In this document: positions 10,637-19,066 of the stretch, piece after piece
How positions within the stretch are numbered: the stretch's first letter is position 1
How the letters are laid out: every line of letters starts with the position of its first letter
Assembly: GCA_963736325.1 (NCBI GenBank)
Contig: CAVTOG010000007.1
Span: 1 to 64,000 of the forward strand
Direction of reading: 5' to 3'
Source: Actinoallomurus sp963736325
GTDB taxonomy: Bacteria > Actinomycetota > Actinomycetes > Streptosporangiales > Streptosporangiaceae
Length of the DNA: 64,000 bases
The notes under the pieces: generated by a model
Seen by the model: only the letters and a program-made list of their open reading frames with translations
What the model was told of the DNA's origin: nothing
Database searches by the model: none
Program-made: the position numbers and the translations under genes

Positions 10637-11578
10637 ATGCCGTCACCCCGCGACACAGTCCTGCGCCGACGCCGACTACGTGAGGCGGTGTGCGCCGACC
10701 GCCCTGCCGACCAGCACAACCTCGACTCCAGACCCCTGAACGCCATCGAGGGCACCGTCCTCGACGCCAGCCCGCATCTCCTGATCCTGAGCGTGCGAAA
10801 CCAGGAGATACGCCTCCCGATCTCGGCCAAGGCCACCGTCTGGTACGCCGGCAAGGCCGACCTCGCGGCATTGCGCCCGGGGCGCAACGTCATCATCCGC
10901 CCGACCGGAAACGGCGGCGCGGTCGCCGACCGGATATGGGTGGACATCACCCGGGTGACCGGGGTCATCACCGACCGCCGGGGCGGTGAGATCGAGGTCG
11001 ACACCGGCCCGCACCGCGAGCCGGTGACGGTCGTCATCCCGGCCAAGGCGATGTCGCGCGTCCAGGTGCGTCACCCCAGGCTGGAGGCGGGCTCGATGAT
11101 CGACGTCATCGGCGTACGCGCCGACGGCCGCATCGAAGGGTTATTCCCCGCGACGAACTCCCCCCAGCCGGCCTCGCACGCCGACCATCCACCACCGGTC
11201 CACAGATCAGGCGCGGTGCCGCGCAACCTCCGCGGCACCGCGACCTGGTACGACCACCCGGGTGGCGCGTACGGCGCCGCCTATCCGGCGCTCGACTCCG
11301 AGGGCGACGCGGGCGGCTGCGGCACGGGTCCGGCGACGCGGCTGCCCTACCTGTCCATGGCGAGTGAGCTGCACATACGCAATGACTGCTCGGGCCGTGG
11401 CGCGCAGATCCCCGTGATCGAGTGCGGCTGTCTCGCGGCGCGCTTCTCCGACCGGTGCGTACGCTGCGGCACGTCTCCTCGCGGCAGGATCGTCGAGCTC
11501 ACCAGGACCGCCTTCGTCGACCTCGGCGGCGACCTCGATGCCGGTTGTTTCAACGTCACAGCACGGGTGGGCCAGTGA
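10637..11578 (+). CDS. Cysteine-rich RlpA-like double-psi beta-barrel protein
   Basis: The 313-residue protein starts at ATG 10637 behind CCGGAG. Residues 35-170 look like tandem small beta-barrel repeats (ITRVTGVITDRRGGEIEVDT, then a second block). Residues 199-312 begin GTATWYDHPGGAYGAAYPAL and resemble an RlpA/expansin-like double-psi barrel. Eight cysteines (19, 228, 251, 263, 265, 274, 277, 304) include the clusters ECGC and CVRC. I see no signal peptide or lipobox, unusual for this fold. Its stop overlaps the start of the MauE-like gene, so the two are translationally coupled. Redox or metal control of the cysteines by the partner is an inference. It could be exported by an unrecognised route. 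Confidence 0.6.
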   Translation: MPSPRDTVLRRRRLREAVCADRPADQHNLDSRPLNAIEGTVLDASPHLLILSVRNQEIRLPISAKATVWYAGKADLAALRPGRNVIIRPTGNGGAVADRIWVDITRVTGVITDRRGGEIEVDTGPHREPVTVVIPAKAMSRVQVRHPRLEAGSMIDVIGVRADGRIEGLFPATNSPQPASHADHPPPVHRSGAVPRNLRGTATWYDHPGGAYGAAYPALDSEGDAGGCGTGPATRLPYLSMASELHIRNDCSGRGAQIPVIECGCLAARFSDRCVRCGTSPRGRIVELTRTAFVDLGGDLDAGCFNVTARVGQ

Positions 11579-12390
11579 TGATCGACATACTGCGCGGGAC
11601 GCAGATCCCTTTCCTGGCGGGCGTTCTCCTTCTCGCCTGCGTCACGAAGCTGACGTTGCGCCACGGCGAGCAGGAGCCGGTGACGTCGCTGCACCGGCGG
11701 CGCTGGTTCGTCCGCGGCGTGGCCCTGGCGGAGGGCACTCTCGGGGTGGCCCTGCTGGTCACGCCGCTGGGCATCGTACGGCTACTGAACGTCGTGTTCT
11801 TCGCGACCGCCACCTCCATCGTCGCCGACCTGACCCGGCGCGGCTCGGATGAGGGCTGCGGCTGCTTCGGTGCGCTGAGCGCGCGGCCGGCGGGCCGGCG
11901 CGGCACTCTGCGGGTGGCGCTGCTGACAGTGACGGCGATCGCCTCGGCGGGAGAGCCGCATACGGGGCTGGGGGTGCTGCACTCACTGTCCGGCTGGTCG
12001 GTGGTGGCGCTCGTCGCCGAGACCGCGCTGCTCCTGGCACTGTCGCCGGAGCCGATCGTCTTGATGGAGCGGTGGGGCGGCCGGTCGGCGCCGTGCGAGC
12101 TGCGCGCGGTGCCGCTCACGGAGACGTACGCCACGCTGCACGCGAGCGACGCCTGGCGGGACAACGCGAGCCGGCTCACCTCGGCCGAACCCAGCGAGGT
12201 GTGGCGTGAGCTGTGCGATCGCTACGTGGTGTATCCGGCGACGATGGACGGCCGGCCGATCGAGGTGGTCTTCGCGGTGCCCATCGGCGGGCGGCCCTCG
12301 AGCGTACGGGTGGGTCTGTCGCCGGACACGGCTCCTGTCGAGGAGCAGGACGACGACTCCGGCCCGCAGCGGGTGGCCAGCCCGGCCTGA
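11578..12390 (+). CDS. MauE/DoxX-like redox-associated membrane protein
   Basis: The 270-residue protein has about four to five membrane helices in its first 165 residues and a soluble tail from about 185. The CGCFG motif at 94-98 is the conserved cysteine pair of the MauE family. MauE proteins resemble the DsbB/VKOR-type membrane redox partners and help form disulfides in methylamine dehydrogenase and other targets. The ATG start overlaps the upstream TGA, and a GTG three bases earlier is also possible. Coupled translation with the eight-cysteine barrel protein suggests that protein is the substrate. A hairpin suited to termination follows at 12411-12452. Confidence 0.72.
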   Translation: MIDILRGTQIPFLAGVLLLACVTKLTLRHGEQEPVTSLHRRRWFVRGVALAEGTLGVALLVTPLGIVRLLNVVFFATATSIVADLTRRGSDEGCGCFGALSARPAGRRGTLRVALLTVTAIASAGEPHTGLGVLHSLSGWSVVALVAETALLLALSPEPIVLMERWGGRSAPCELRAVPLTETYATLHASDAWRDNASRLTSAEPSEVWRELCDRYVVYPATMDGRPIEVVFAVPIGGRPSSVRVGLSPDTAPVEEQDDDSGPQRVASPA

Positions 12391-12410
12391 AACCGCAGCT
12401 GAGAGCTCTC

Positions 12411-12452
12411 TGCCGTCGTATAGCGGATTCTTGCGAATCCGCTAGAACGGCA
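12411..12452. terminator. Bidirectional hairpin between convergent genes
   Basis: The core is a perfect 10-bp stem, TAGCGGATTC (12421-12430) and GAATCCGCTA (12435-12444), with loop TTGC. It is extended by TGCCGT and ACGGCA across a small internal loop. It lies between the convergent MauE-like and AAA ATPase genes. No U-tract follows, as is common for actinomycete hairpin terminators. Confidence 0.6.
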
Positions 12453-12624
12453 TAGAGAAACCTCGACAGACCCCCATCGCTCTCTATACACCTTTCTACG
12501 CCGAACCCTAGAGTCCGCAATATTCTCCTACGGCGCGCGGCCGACCCTGACAAGGGTTGTCAGATAGTGTTTTCTAGCACTCTCTTGCACATTCACAAGA
12601 GAGTCTTAGAAGGCGATAGCGGGT

Positions 12625-13815
12625 TTAGACGGGTTGAGATCTGAGGAAATGGCCGAAATGAGGAACGGTGAACGCCACCAGCCCTCGCTCGGCGCTGTAA
12701 ATGAGACCTTTCTTGATCAGGCCGTCGCGCGCCGGCGAGAGACTCGACGGCTTGCGGCCCAGCTCGTCTGCGACGTTGGAGGTCGGTATGGGGTCATCGC
12801 CCAGGGAGGCCATCGCCCGCATGTAGTCGCGCTCGGCCGGGGTCGCGCGCTCGTAGCGGCTGCCGAAGAAGCCCACGGCCAGCTCCCCCTCGGCCTCCGG
12901 AGCCGCGACCCGGATGTCGCCGCCGTCGATGGGCGTCTCGGGCGCGATGTCCCAGGCGACCTTGCCGTAGGCCTGGACGAAGTAGGGATAACCGTCGGCG
13001 GCGCTGTAGAGCGCTTCGAGCGCGTCCGCGGTGAACGTCACGCCTTCGCGCTCGGCCGGGGCGATCAGCGCCTGGTCGGCGGCGGCCCGGTCGAGCCGGT
13101 CGATGCGGGCGTAGCGGAAGAGCCGCTCGGAGTAGGACTTGCTCGCCGACAGCACCGCCGGCAGGTGCGGTAGGCCGGCGCCGACGACGATGAGCGGTCC
13201 TCCGCTCTGCGACAGCTCATGGCACGCGGCGCACATCGCCGAGACATCGTCGGCCGGGATGTCCTGCATCTCGTCGACGTAGAGCGCGATGCCGACGCCG
13301 AGGTCGGTCGCGACCGACGCCGCGTCGACGAACAGCTCGGTGAGGTCGATCTCCAGGTCGCCGGAGTCGGCGCGGCCACGCGCTGCGGGCACGTCGATGC
13401 CGGGATTCCACCGGCGGATCGGCGCCTTGCCCTTGGCCGGCTCGGAGTCGGCCTGGGCGAACGCCTTGAGCACGCCGAGGAACTCCTCGATGCGGTCGGG
13501 CGCGCGATGCCGGGGCGCCAGCTCGCGTACGGCCATGTGCAGGGCGGCGGCGACGGGGCGGCGGATCGACTGGTCGGGCCGCGCCTCGATCTTGCCGGTG
13601 CCCCAGTGCTTCTGGATCGCCATCGACCGGAAGGTGTTGAGCAGCACCGTCTTGCCCACACCTCGCAGCCCGGTGAGGATCATGCTGCGTTCGGGGCGGC
13701 CGCGGGCGACGCGCTCCAGCACGACGTCGAACTGCTGGAGCTCTCGGTCACGGCCGGTCAGCTCGGGCGGCCGCTGGCCGGCGCCGGGCGCATAGGGATT
13801 GCGTACTGGGTCCAC
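12625..13815 (-). CDS. AAA ATPase with C-terminal winged-helix domain
   Basis: This is a 396-residue ATP-binding protein of the AAA_16/Orc1-Cdc6-like kind widespread in actinomycetes. It opens with NPYAPGAGQRPPELTGRDRE, the usual preamble, then Walker A GLRGVGKT and Walker B IALYVDEMQD with sensor-type residues after it. The last 60 residues, containing NVADELGRKPSSLSPARDGL and IKKGLIYSAERGL, form a winged helix. The start chosen is GTG 13815, because residues upstream of it lack the family pattern. It is transcribed alone, convergent with the MauE-like gene. Such proteins are of unknown role, possibly in DNA metabolism or stress signalling. Confidence 0.78.
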   Translation of the reverse strand: MDPVRNPYAPGAGQRPPELTGRDRELQQFDVVLERVARGRPERSMILTGLRGVGKTVLLNTFRSMAIQKHWGTGKIEARPDQSIRRPVAAALHMAVRELAPRHRAPDRIEEFLGVLKAFAQADSEPAKGKAPIRRWNPGIDVPAARGRADSGDLEIDLTELFVDAASVATDLGVGIALYVDEMQDIPADDVSAMCAACHELSQSGGPLIVVGAGLPHLPAVLSASKSYSERLFRYARIDRLDRAAADQALIAPAEREGVTFTADALEALYSAADGYPYFVQAYGKVAWDIAPETPIDGGDIRVAAPEAEGELAVGFFGSRYERATPAERDYMRAMASLGDDPIPTSNVADELGRKPSSLSPARDGLIKKGLIYSAERGLVAFTVPHFGHFLRSQPV

Positions 13816-14065
13816 GCTCTCGGACTTTATGAGCCCATATAGCTGCGGCCGTAGATTTCCGTAGAAAGTGCTACGGCGTGTCGCGCGCCGGCGCGGTGCG
13901 CACAGCGTCGCGACCATGGGACCTCCCGGATACCCATCGAAACTTTGTTCGATGTGGCGCCCACGCTAGCGCACCGCAAGCGGTCCGTCATGTCGATCCG
14001 CGAAGTTCTTCGAACAAAATAGCGACCCGCGCCCCCGCCCGTACGGCGGAGGCGCGGAAAAGCGG

Positions 14066-15055
14066 TCAAAGACTCTCATCGGCGCTGCTCAGGTGAGGCA
14101 CGCGCTCGGCGGGAACGGTGCCCATCCGGCCGGCCTGGAAGTCTTCGAAGGCCTCGACGATCTCCTGGCGGGTGTTCATGACGAACGGTCCGTACCGGGC
14201 GATCGGCTCGCGGATCGGCAGGCCGCCGAGGACGAGGATCTCCCAGCCGTTCGGGCTCGCGAGAGGCTGGGACTCCGCCGCCGTGACGGTGAGCGCGTCG
14301 CCGTTGCCGAACACCGCGAGCTGCCCCTCCTCCACGGGACGGGAGTCCGGACCGGCCTGGCCACGCCCGGACAGCGTGTAGACGAGGGCGTTGAAGTCGC
14401 GCGGCCACGGCAGCGTCAGGCGCGCGCCCGGCGCGACCGTCGCGTGCAGGTACGTGATGGGCGTGTAGGTGACGCCGGGCCCCTTATGCCCGGCCAGCTC
14501 ACCGGCGATCACGCGGACGATCGAGGAGCCGTCGTCGCTGGTCAGCAGCGCCACGTCGCGGGCCTCGATGTCCTGGTAGCGCGGCGGCACCCACTTCTGC
14601 TCGCGCGGCAGGTTCACCCACAGCTGCACGCCGTGGAAGAGGCCGCCGGCGGCGACGAGCTCCGGCGTGGGCTGCTCGATGTGCTGGATGCCGGCGCCCG
14701 CCGTCATCCACTGGGTGGCGCCGTCGGCGATGAGGCCGCCGCCGCCCGTCGTGTCCTGGTGCTGGAACGCGCCGTCGATGATGTACGTCACGGTCTCGAA
14801 GCCGCGGTGCGGGTGCCAGGGCGTGCCCATGGCCTCGCCCGGGGCGTACTCCACGGCGCCCATGTGGTCGAGCAGCAGGAACGGGTCCGAGAGCGACAGG
14901 TCGACGCCAGGGAACGGCCGGCGTACCTCGAAGCCCTCACCTTCCAGGTGGCGCGTCGCGGTGATGACCTTGGCGACCGGACGCCAGGCCGTGTCCTTGT
15001 CCGGAAGTCGGGGCAGTCGTGTCAGGGTCAGCGGGTCTGCGGTCACGGCAGGCAT
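14066..15055 (-). CDS. Pirin family protein
   Basis: The 329-residue bicupin starts at ATG 15055 behind AGGAGG. The N-terminal cupin carries the pirin metal site: DPFLLLDHMG, then HPHRGFETVTYIIDGAFQHQ and MTAGAGIQHIEQ, giving the three histidines and one glutamate that bind iron. The C-terminal cupin ends with GLPIREPIARYGPFVMNT, also characteristic. Bacterial pirins include quercetin 2,3-dioxygenase-like enzymes and metabolic regulators. It is divergent from a MarR gene, with palindromic operators between them, so MarR very likely controls it in response to a small phenolic or oxidant ligand. Confidence 0.92.
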   Translation of the reverse strand: MPAVTADPLTLTRLPRLPDKDTAWRPVAKVITATRHLEGEGFEVRRPFPGVDLSLSDPFLLLDHMGAVEYAPGEAMGTPWHPHRGFETVTYIIDGAFQHQDTTGGGGLIADGATQWMTAGAGIQHIEQPTPELVAAGGLFHGVQLWVNLPREQKWVPPRYQDIEARDVALLTSDDGSSIVRVIAGELAGHKGPGVTYTPITYLHATVAPGARLTLPWPRDFNALVYTLSGRGQAGPDSRPVEEGQLAVFGNGDALTVTAAESQPLASPNGWEILVLGGLPIREPIARYGPFVMNTRQEIVEAFEDFQAGRMGTVPAERVPHLSSADESL

Positions 15056-15099
15056 CGGGTCCTCCTCGGGTCGTGGTGCGTCGCCTGGGTCAACTAGAT

Positions 15100-15111
15100 T
15101 GAAGATTCAAC
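15100..15111. promoter_or_regulatory. MarR operator half, pirin-proximal palindrome
   Basis: TTGAAGATTCAA is a perfect 5-2-5 palindrome. It nearly repeats the second palindrome 63 bases away (TTGAAAGTTCAA) and lies 45 bases upstream of the pirin start. It is likely the site through which MarR represses pirin. Confidence 0.65.
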
Positions 15112-15162
15112 TATTCCCTCGCGCGAATCAGCCGCATTCCCCTCAAAGATTAGAGGAGCTTT

Positions 15163-15192
15163 GTTGAAAGTTCAATCAACAAGCGCTATACT
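15163..15192 (+). promoter_or_regulatory. marR promoter overlapped by a MarR palindrome
   Basis: TTGAAAGTTCAA (15163-15174) is a palindrome whose first six bases also make a -35 (TTGAAA). After 18 bases comes TATACT (15187-15192) as -10. The predicted transcription start is at or within a few bases of the ATG at 15200, so the transcript may be leaderless. Binding here would block the -35, giving autorepression. Confidence 0.65.
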
Positions 15193-15199
15193 GGCCGCT

Positions 15200-15661
15200 A
15201 TGACGGAACCGCGCTGGCTCGATGCAGCGCAACAGCGCGACTGGCGCGCGTACATCGAGGGAAGTGTCAGGCTCACAGACGTCCTTGACCGGGACCTGAA
15301 AGCGAAACACGGACTGTCCGGCGCGGAGTACGAGATCCTCGTCCGGCTCTCCGAGGCGCACGGGCACCGGCTGCGGATGGCCGAGCTCGCGGAGTACACC
15401 AGCCAGTCTCGGAGTCGCCTCTCCCACACGGTCACCCGCCTCGAGTGCAAGGGCCTCGTCGTCCGCGGCACCTGCGGCAACGACAAGCGTGGAGTGAACG
15501 CCCAGCTGACCGACGAAGGGTACGCCCTGCTCTCCAAGGCCGCCATGGACCATGTGACGACCGTACGGGAGTTCTTCGTCGACATCATCGAGCCCTCCGA
15601 CCTGAACGCGATCGGCCGAGCCTTCTCCGCCGTCGCCGAACGCATCCAGAAAGCCCGCTGA
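15200..15661 (+). CDS. MarR family transcriptional regulator
   Basis: The 153-residue winged-helix dimer protein begins MTEPRWLDAAQQRDWRAYIE. The recognition region reads MAELAEYTSQSRSRLSHTVTRL and the wing VRGTCGNDKRGVNAQLTDEG, with the conserved D-x-R in the wing. A longer frame to 15161 exists, but ATG 15200 sits just after the promoter -10, so I prefer it. It is divergent from pirin, and matching palindromes in the shared region indicate repression of itself and of pirin. Cys in the wing could sense oxidants, an inference only. Confidence 0.88.
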   Translation: MTEPRWLDAAQQRDWRAYIEGSVRLTDVLDRDLKAKHGLSGAEYEILVRLSEAHGHRLRMAELAEYTSQSRSRLSHTVTRLECKGLVVRGTCGNDKRGVNAQLTDEGYALLSKAAMDHVTTVREFFVDIIEPSDLNAIGRAFSAVAERIQKAR

Positions 15662-15973
15662 TCATGTTAGGCCGGTACAGAAACCGAGCGAGAAGAGCGT
15701 GAGGAAGGTCCAGCCGCACATCAGCCCCACGCCGTACAGCCGCATGAAGCCGGTCATCTTCCAGGCGAGGAAGCCGCCCAGGCCGAACGCGAGCAGCAGC
15801 AGGGCGAGCGACTGAGCCATCAGGCTCGTGTCCTTACCGTGCATCACGTTCATCTCGAACGCGGAGTACATCATGATGCCGTCGACGAGAATGAATGTTC
15901 CGAGCCCGCTCCCCACCGCGGTGATCTCGCGCATCCCGAGCTGCGGTCTTCGACCGCCCTCTGTGTCCGTCAT
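15662..15973 (-). CDS. Small DUF2243-like membrane protein
   Basis: The 103-residue protein starts at ATG 15973 with GAGGACCG upstream. It has three hydrophobic segments: residues 16-40, 54-72 and 78-98. The loop ILVDGIMMYSAFEMNVMHGK resembles that of DUF2243-type membrane proteins, but the length is shorter and I am not certain of the family. It ends one base from the MarR stop on the opposite strand. Function unknown. Confidence 0.6.
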   Translation of the reverse strand: MTDTEGGRRPQLGMREITAVGSGLGTFILVDGIMMYSAFEMNVMHGKDTSLMAQSLALLLLAFGLGGFLAWKMTGFMRLYGVGLMCGWTFLTLFSLGFCTGLT

Positions 15974-16063
15974 AATCGGTCCTCGATTCCCCGGACGTAT
16001 CGCAGGTTAACCGCGCCGTGCGTTCTGGACGAAGCACGGCCTCGGCCATGTAATCCTTCCGTT

Positions 16064-16801
16064 ATGCAACGCGTGACCCTGGCAATGGCCGTGACCGGCG
16101 TGTGCGCGGCACTCTCGTCCGCCTGCGGAGGAGGAGGAACGCCCGCCACGGCGACTCCACCCCCCGCGGTCTCGACCCCGCCGGCCGCTCCGACACCGTC
16201 GGCCGCGTCCAAGAAACCGACGCCGGCCAAGCCTCAGGGGTTCACATCGAAGGTCACCAAGGTGACCCGCTCGACCGTGCGCTACTCCTGGCACTCCGGC
16301 TGCCCCGTGAGCCTCGGCGGCCTGCGGCTCATCACGATGACCTACTGGGGCATGGACAAGAAGCCCCACACCGGGCAACTGGTTGTCAACGCCGACGCCA
16401 CGGGAAAGATCGTCAAGGTGTTCCACCGGCTGTACGACGAGCGCTATCCGATCCGGCGCATGGTGCTCGTCGACCGGTACAAGGGCAGCGACTTCCAGTC
16501 GATCGAGGCCGACAACACCTCGGCGTTCAACTGCCGCAACGCGACAGGGTCCAGCTCGTGGTCGCAGCACGCGTACGGGCACGCCGTCGACGTGAACACG
16601 TGCGAGAACCCCTATGTCCACCCGAACGGCCACATCGAGCACCCGCGGTGCGTGAAGTACGGCAACCGCAAGCGTCACGACCCAGGGCTGATCCACGCCG
16701 GGGACAAGGTCGTACGGGCGTTCCGCTCCGTCGGCTGGGGCTGGGGCGGCACCTGGGGAGGCCCGTGGGACTTCCAGCACTTCTCCGCCACCGGCCACTG
16801 A
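16064..16801 (+). CDS. M15 family D-Ala-D-Ala carboxypeptidase-like lipoprotein
   Basis: The 245-residue exported protein has a lipobox LSSAC with Cys21 as lipidation site, then a Pro/Thr/Ala-rich linker to about residue 60. The M15C (VanY/CwlK-like) zinc peptidase domain follows. Zinc and catalytic residues appear in SSWSQHAYGHAVDVNTCENP (H and D ligands) and WGWGGTWGGPWDFQHF, where the last H is the third ligand and D/E the base. The enzyme would trim peptidoglycan stem peptides or cross-links outside the membrane. The start ATG 16064 is well placed; upstream codons do not fit a signal peptide. Confidence 0.85.
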   Translation: MQRVTLAMAVTGVCAALSSACGGGGTPATATPPPAVSTPPAAPTPSAASKKPTPAKPQGFTSKVTKVTRSTVRYSWHSGCPVSLGGLRLITMTYWGMDKKPHTGQLVVNADATGKIVKVFHRLYDERYPIRRMVLVDRYKGSDFQSIEADNTSAFNCRNATGSSSWSQHAYGHAVDVNTCENPYVHPNGHIEHPRCVKYGNRKRHDPGLIHAGDKVVRAFRSVGWGWGGTWGGPWDFQHFSATGH

Positions 16802-16813
16802 GATGGCCCCTCG

Positions 16814-16981
16814 CTAGTTGATGACGAGGAACGCGACCACACCGATGATCACCAGCGCGCCGACGATGAGGCCGATGATCAGCGCGGTGCTCGGACCCTT
16901 CGCCGTGGCCGTCTCGCCACCTTTTGCGAATGCGCGGAACTGCTGCGTGTTCGCCGCTGGATCTTGCTCATTTCTTGCCAT
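16814..16981 (-). CDS. Small single-pass membrane protein
   Basis: This 55-residue protein starts at ATG 16981. A polar N-terminus (MARNEQDPAANTQQFRAFAK) precedes a single C-terminal membrane helix, ALIIGLIVGALVIIGVVAFL. It is probably tail-anchored. It lies 29 bases downstream of the acyltransferase gene on the same strand and may be co-transcribed. I do not know its role. Confidence 0.6.
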   Translation of the reverse strand: MARNEQDPAANTQQFRAFAKGGETATAKGPSTALIIGLIVGALVIIGVVAFLVIN

Positions 16982-17010
16982 CTTCCGACCATAGAGGAGC
17001 AACGACGAGG

Positions 17011-17742
17011 TCAACGGGATTTTCTGGCATCCAGCGCGGCCGCCTCTTCCGGCGTCGGGGCCGTACCTCCCAGGTGAGCGGGCTGCCACCACGAATCGTC
17101 GCCTGGCTTATCCGGATAGTTCCGTTGCACCCGGTCGACGAGTTCCTGAATGCGCGTGCGGAGTTCGGCGGTCACCTTTTCGCGGTCGTCGTCCATGCTC
17201 GGGAACAGCGGCTCGCCGATGAGGATCTCGATCGGCAGGTGCCGCTTTCCGAGGGTGCGCTTGCGCCCCTTCGTCCACATCCGCTGGGTGCCCCACACGG
17301 CCATCGGCACCAGCGGCACGCCCGCCTCGGCGGCCATGCGCGCGGCGCCGCTCTTGCAGTCCTTCACGGTGAACGACCGGCTGATCGTCGCCTCGGGGAA
17401 CACTCCGACGAGCTCGCCCTCCCGCAGTGCGGTGACCGCGTGGTCGTACGCCGCCTTGCCCGCCCTGCGGTCAACCGGAATATGGTGCATACCGCGCATC
17501 AGCGGCCCGGAGATCTTGTGCGCGAAGACCTCCTGCTTGGCCATGAAGCGCACGAGCCGCTTGGCCGGGCGCGCTCCGAGACCGACGAAGACGAAGTCGA
17601 GGTAGCTGACATGGTTACTCGCCAGCGCCGCTCCTCCGTGCCGGGGGATGTGCTCGGCCCCATCGACGTGGATGCGCAGGTCGAGTGCGCGGAACATCGT
17701 CAGCGCCGTTGCCACCACCGGTGGATAGACGATCTCAGCCAT
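17011..17742 (-). CDS. 1-acyl-sn-glycerol-3-phosphate acyltransferase (PlsC family)
   Basis: The 243-residue protein has the acyltransferase block motifs: block I NHVSYLD (HX4D), block II around GMHHIPVDRR, block III VGVFPEATISRS and block IV VPLVPMAVWGTQ. It should transfer an acyl chain to lysophosphatidic acid, or to a related acceptor, at the inner membrane face in phospholipid synthesis. The C-terminal tail (YPDKPGDDSWWQPAHLGG) is typical of actinomycete homologues. Start ATG 17742. Confidence 0.88.
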   Translation of the reverse strand: MAEIVYPPVVATALTMFRALDLRIHVDGAEHIPRHGGAALASNHVSYLDFVFVGLGARPAKRLVRFMAKQEVFAHKISGPLMRGMHHIPVDRRAGKAAYDHAVTALREGELVGVFPEATISRSFTVKDCKSGAARMAAEAGVPLVPMAVWGTQRMWTKGRKRTLGKRHLPIEILIGEPLFPSMDDDREKVTAELRTRIQELVDRVQRNYPDKPGDDSWWQPAHLGGTAPTPEEAAALDARKSR

Positions 17743-17804
17743 GACCGAACCGTAACCCAGTACGAAGGGCCGGGAAGCCGCACCTCCGCACTTCCTTTTC
17801 CGAG

Positions 17805-18146
17805 GTGGCGACCGTGATCGGCGTGTTCCGGGCAGAGACGGCGGCCGGACGCTCGTACGACGCGCCCTCGGGAGCGCTGCTGCTCCGGCTGCTGGACGAG
17901 CTGGGCCCCGGCAACCAGTACCTGATCGTCGACCGGCTCGACGCCGCCAGTGACCAGCACTACATGCAGGTCTTCCGCGAGCCCGACGGCACCTTCGTCA
18001 TCGAATACCGAGCCGGCGCGGTGAAGGACCACTACGAGACCGAGACCTCCGGCGTACGCGAGGCGCACGCCGTCCTCGCCGGCTGGGCGGCGGGCACCCC
18101 CGGCTGGCGCGACGGGCACCGATGGCGGCGCTGGCCCGTGCCATGA
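17805..18146 (+). CDS. Hypothetical protein, about 113 residues
   Basis: The frame opens with GTG 17805 and ends at 18146. It has regular alpha/beta patterning without signal or membrane segment. Stretches such as NQYLIVDRLDAASDQHYMQV and REPDGTFVIEYRAGAVKDHY suggest a small beta-rich fold, like the DUF/immunity-type proteins found widely in Streptomyces, but I cannot assign a family. The following MOSC gene starts 53 bases on in the same direction. Confidence 0.6.
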   Translation: MATVIGVFRAETAAGRSYDAPSGALLLRLLDELGPGNQYLIVDRLDAASDQHYMQVFREPDGTFVIEYRAGAVKDHYETETSGVREAHAVLAGWAAGTPGWRDGHRWRRWPVP

Positions 18147-18199
18147 CCACGGCGGAAACCCGCTCGCGATCCCGCGGCGGGTCTGCCTATGGTGCGGCC

Positions 18200-18853
18200 A
18201 TGGCGCTTCTCCTCTCGGTCAACGTCGGCCGCTCCCGCGAGAACCCCTTCAAGACCGTCGGCGTCACGGCCATCGACAAGCGGCCGGTGACGGGCCCCGT
18301 CGAGGTCACCGCTCCGGGCCCGAAGGGCGACGGCACGGTGGGCCTGGCGGGCGACGTGGTGCACGACGTGCGCAACCACGGCGGCACCGACCAGGCCGTG
18401 TACGCCTACGCCCGCGAGGACCTCGACATGTGGGCCGCGGAGCTGGGCCGCTCGCTGACGAACGGCTTCTTCGGCGAGAACCTCACGACCTCCGGCATCG
18501 ACGTGAACGAGGCACTGATCGGCGAACGCTGGCGCGTCGGCGATCACCTGCTGCTGGAGGTCTCCTGCCCGCGCATACCGTGCGTGACGTTCCAGGGCTG
18601 GATGCGGGAGAAGGGGTGGATCAAGCGCTTCACGCAGCGGGCGCTCCCCGGAGCGTACTTCCGTGTCGTCTCGCCGGGCGCGATCAGCGCCGGTGACGCC
18701 ATCACCGTCTCGCACCGGCCCAGCCACGATGTGACGGTCGCCCTCAGCTTCCGCGCGCTCACGCTCGAACCCGAGCTGCTGCCGAAACTGCACGTCGCCG
18801 ACGCTCTGCCCGAGGAGACCAAGTCGCAGCTGCGCCGTCGCATGTCACGCTGA
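18200..18853 (+). CDS. MOSC domain protein (YiiM-like)
   Basis: The 217-residue protein has the MOSC layout: GLAGDVVHDVRNHGGTDQAV, then the YiiM-type block FFGENLTTSGIDVNEALIGE and the cysteine-bearing LLEVSCPRIPCVTFQG. A C-terminal alpha-helical 3-alpha domain follows (ALTLEPELLPKLHVADALPE). YiiM-like MOSC proteins reduce N-hydroxylated bases and detoxify compounds such as 6-N-hydroxylaminopurine using a molybdenum cofactor. The start ATG 18200 begins MALLLSVNVGRSRENPFKTV, as in relatives. It overlaps the end of the next, convergent gene by nine bases. Confidence 0.88.
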   Translation: MALLLSVNVGRSRENPFKTVGVTAIDKRPVTGPVEVTAPGPKGDGTVGLAGDVVHDVRNHGGTDQAVYAYAREDLDMWAAELGRSLTNGFFGENLTTSGIDVNEALIGERWRVGDHLLLEVSCPRIPCVTFQGWMREKGWIKRFTQRALPGAYFRVVSPGAISAGDAITVSHRPSHDVTVALSFRALTLEPELLPKLHVADALPEETKSQLRRRMSR

Positions 18854-19066
18854 CGCGTCGTCGTCGCTCGCGCCGATGATCCGGTTGAGGAAACCGATGG
18901 CGCCGCCGGTCGAGCCGCCCGCGGCGAGCAGGGCGTTGGCGGTCGAGCCGGAGCCGATGTAGGTGAGGACCGCCGCGAGGGCGCCGATGATGCAGGCGGC
19001 TCCGATGATCACGGCGGACCGTACGGTGAGCAGGGCCTGGGAACTCGGGTCGGGCGAACGAAGCAT
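18845..19066 (-). CDS. Small membrane protein
   Basis: The 73-residue frame starts at ATG 19066. It has two hydrophobic spans, about residues 15-36 (VRSAVIIGAACIIGALAAVL) and 42-60 (glycine- and alanine-rich), and an acidic C-terminus DDDASA. It is similar in style to small actinomycete membrane proteins of unknown function. Confidence 0.55.
   Translation of the reverse strand: MLRSPDPSSQALLTVRSAVIIGAACIIGALAAVLTYIGSGSTANALLAAGGSTGGAIGFLNRIIGASDDDASA

Noticed and set aside
15839..16063. Upstream in-frame extension of the M15 lipoprotein gene to 15839
   Set aside because: The extension lacks a signal peptide and runs antisense through the DUF2243-like gene; ATG 16064 gives a proper lipoprotein signal.
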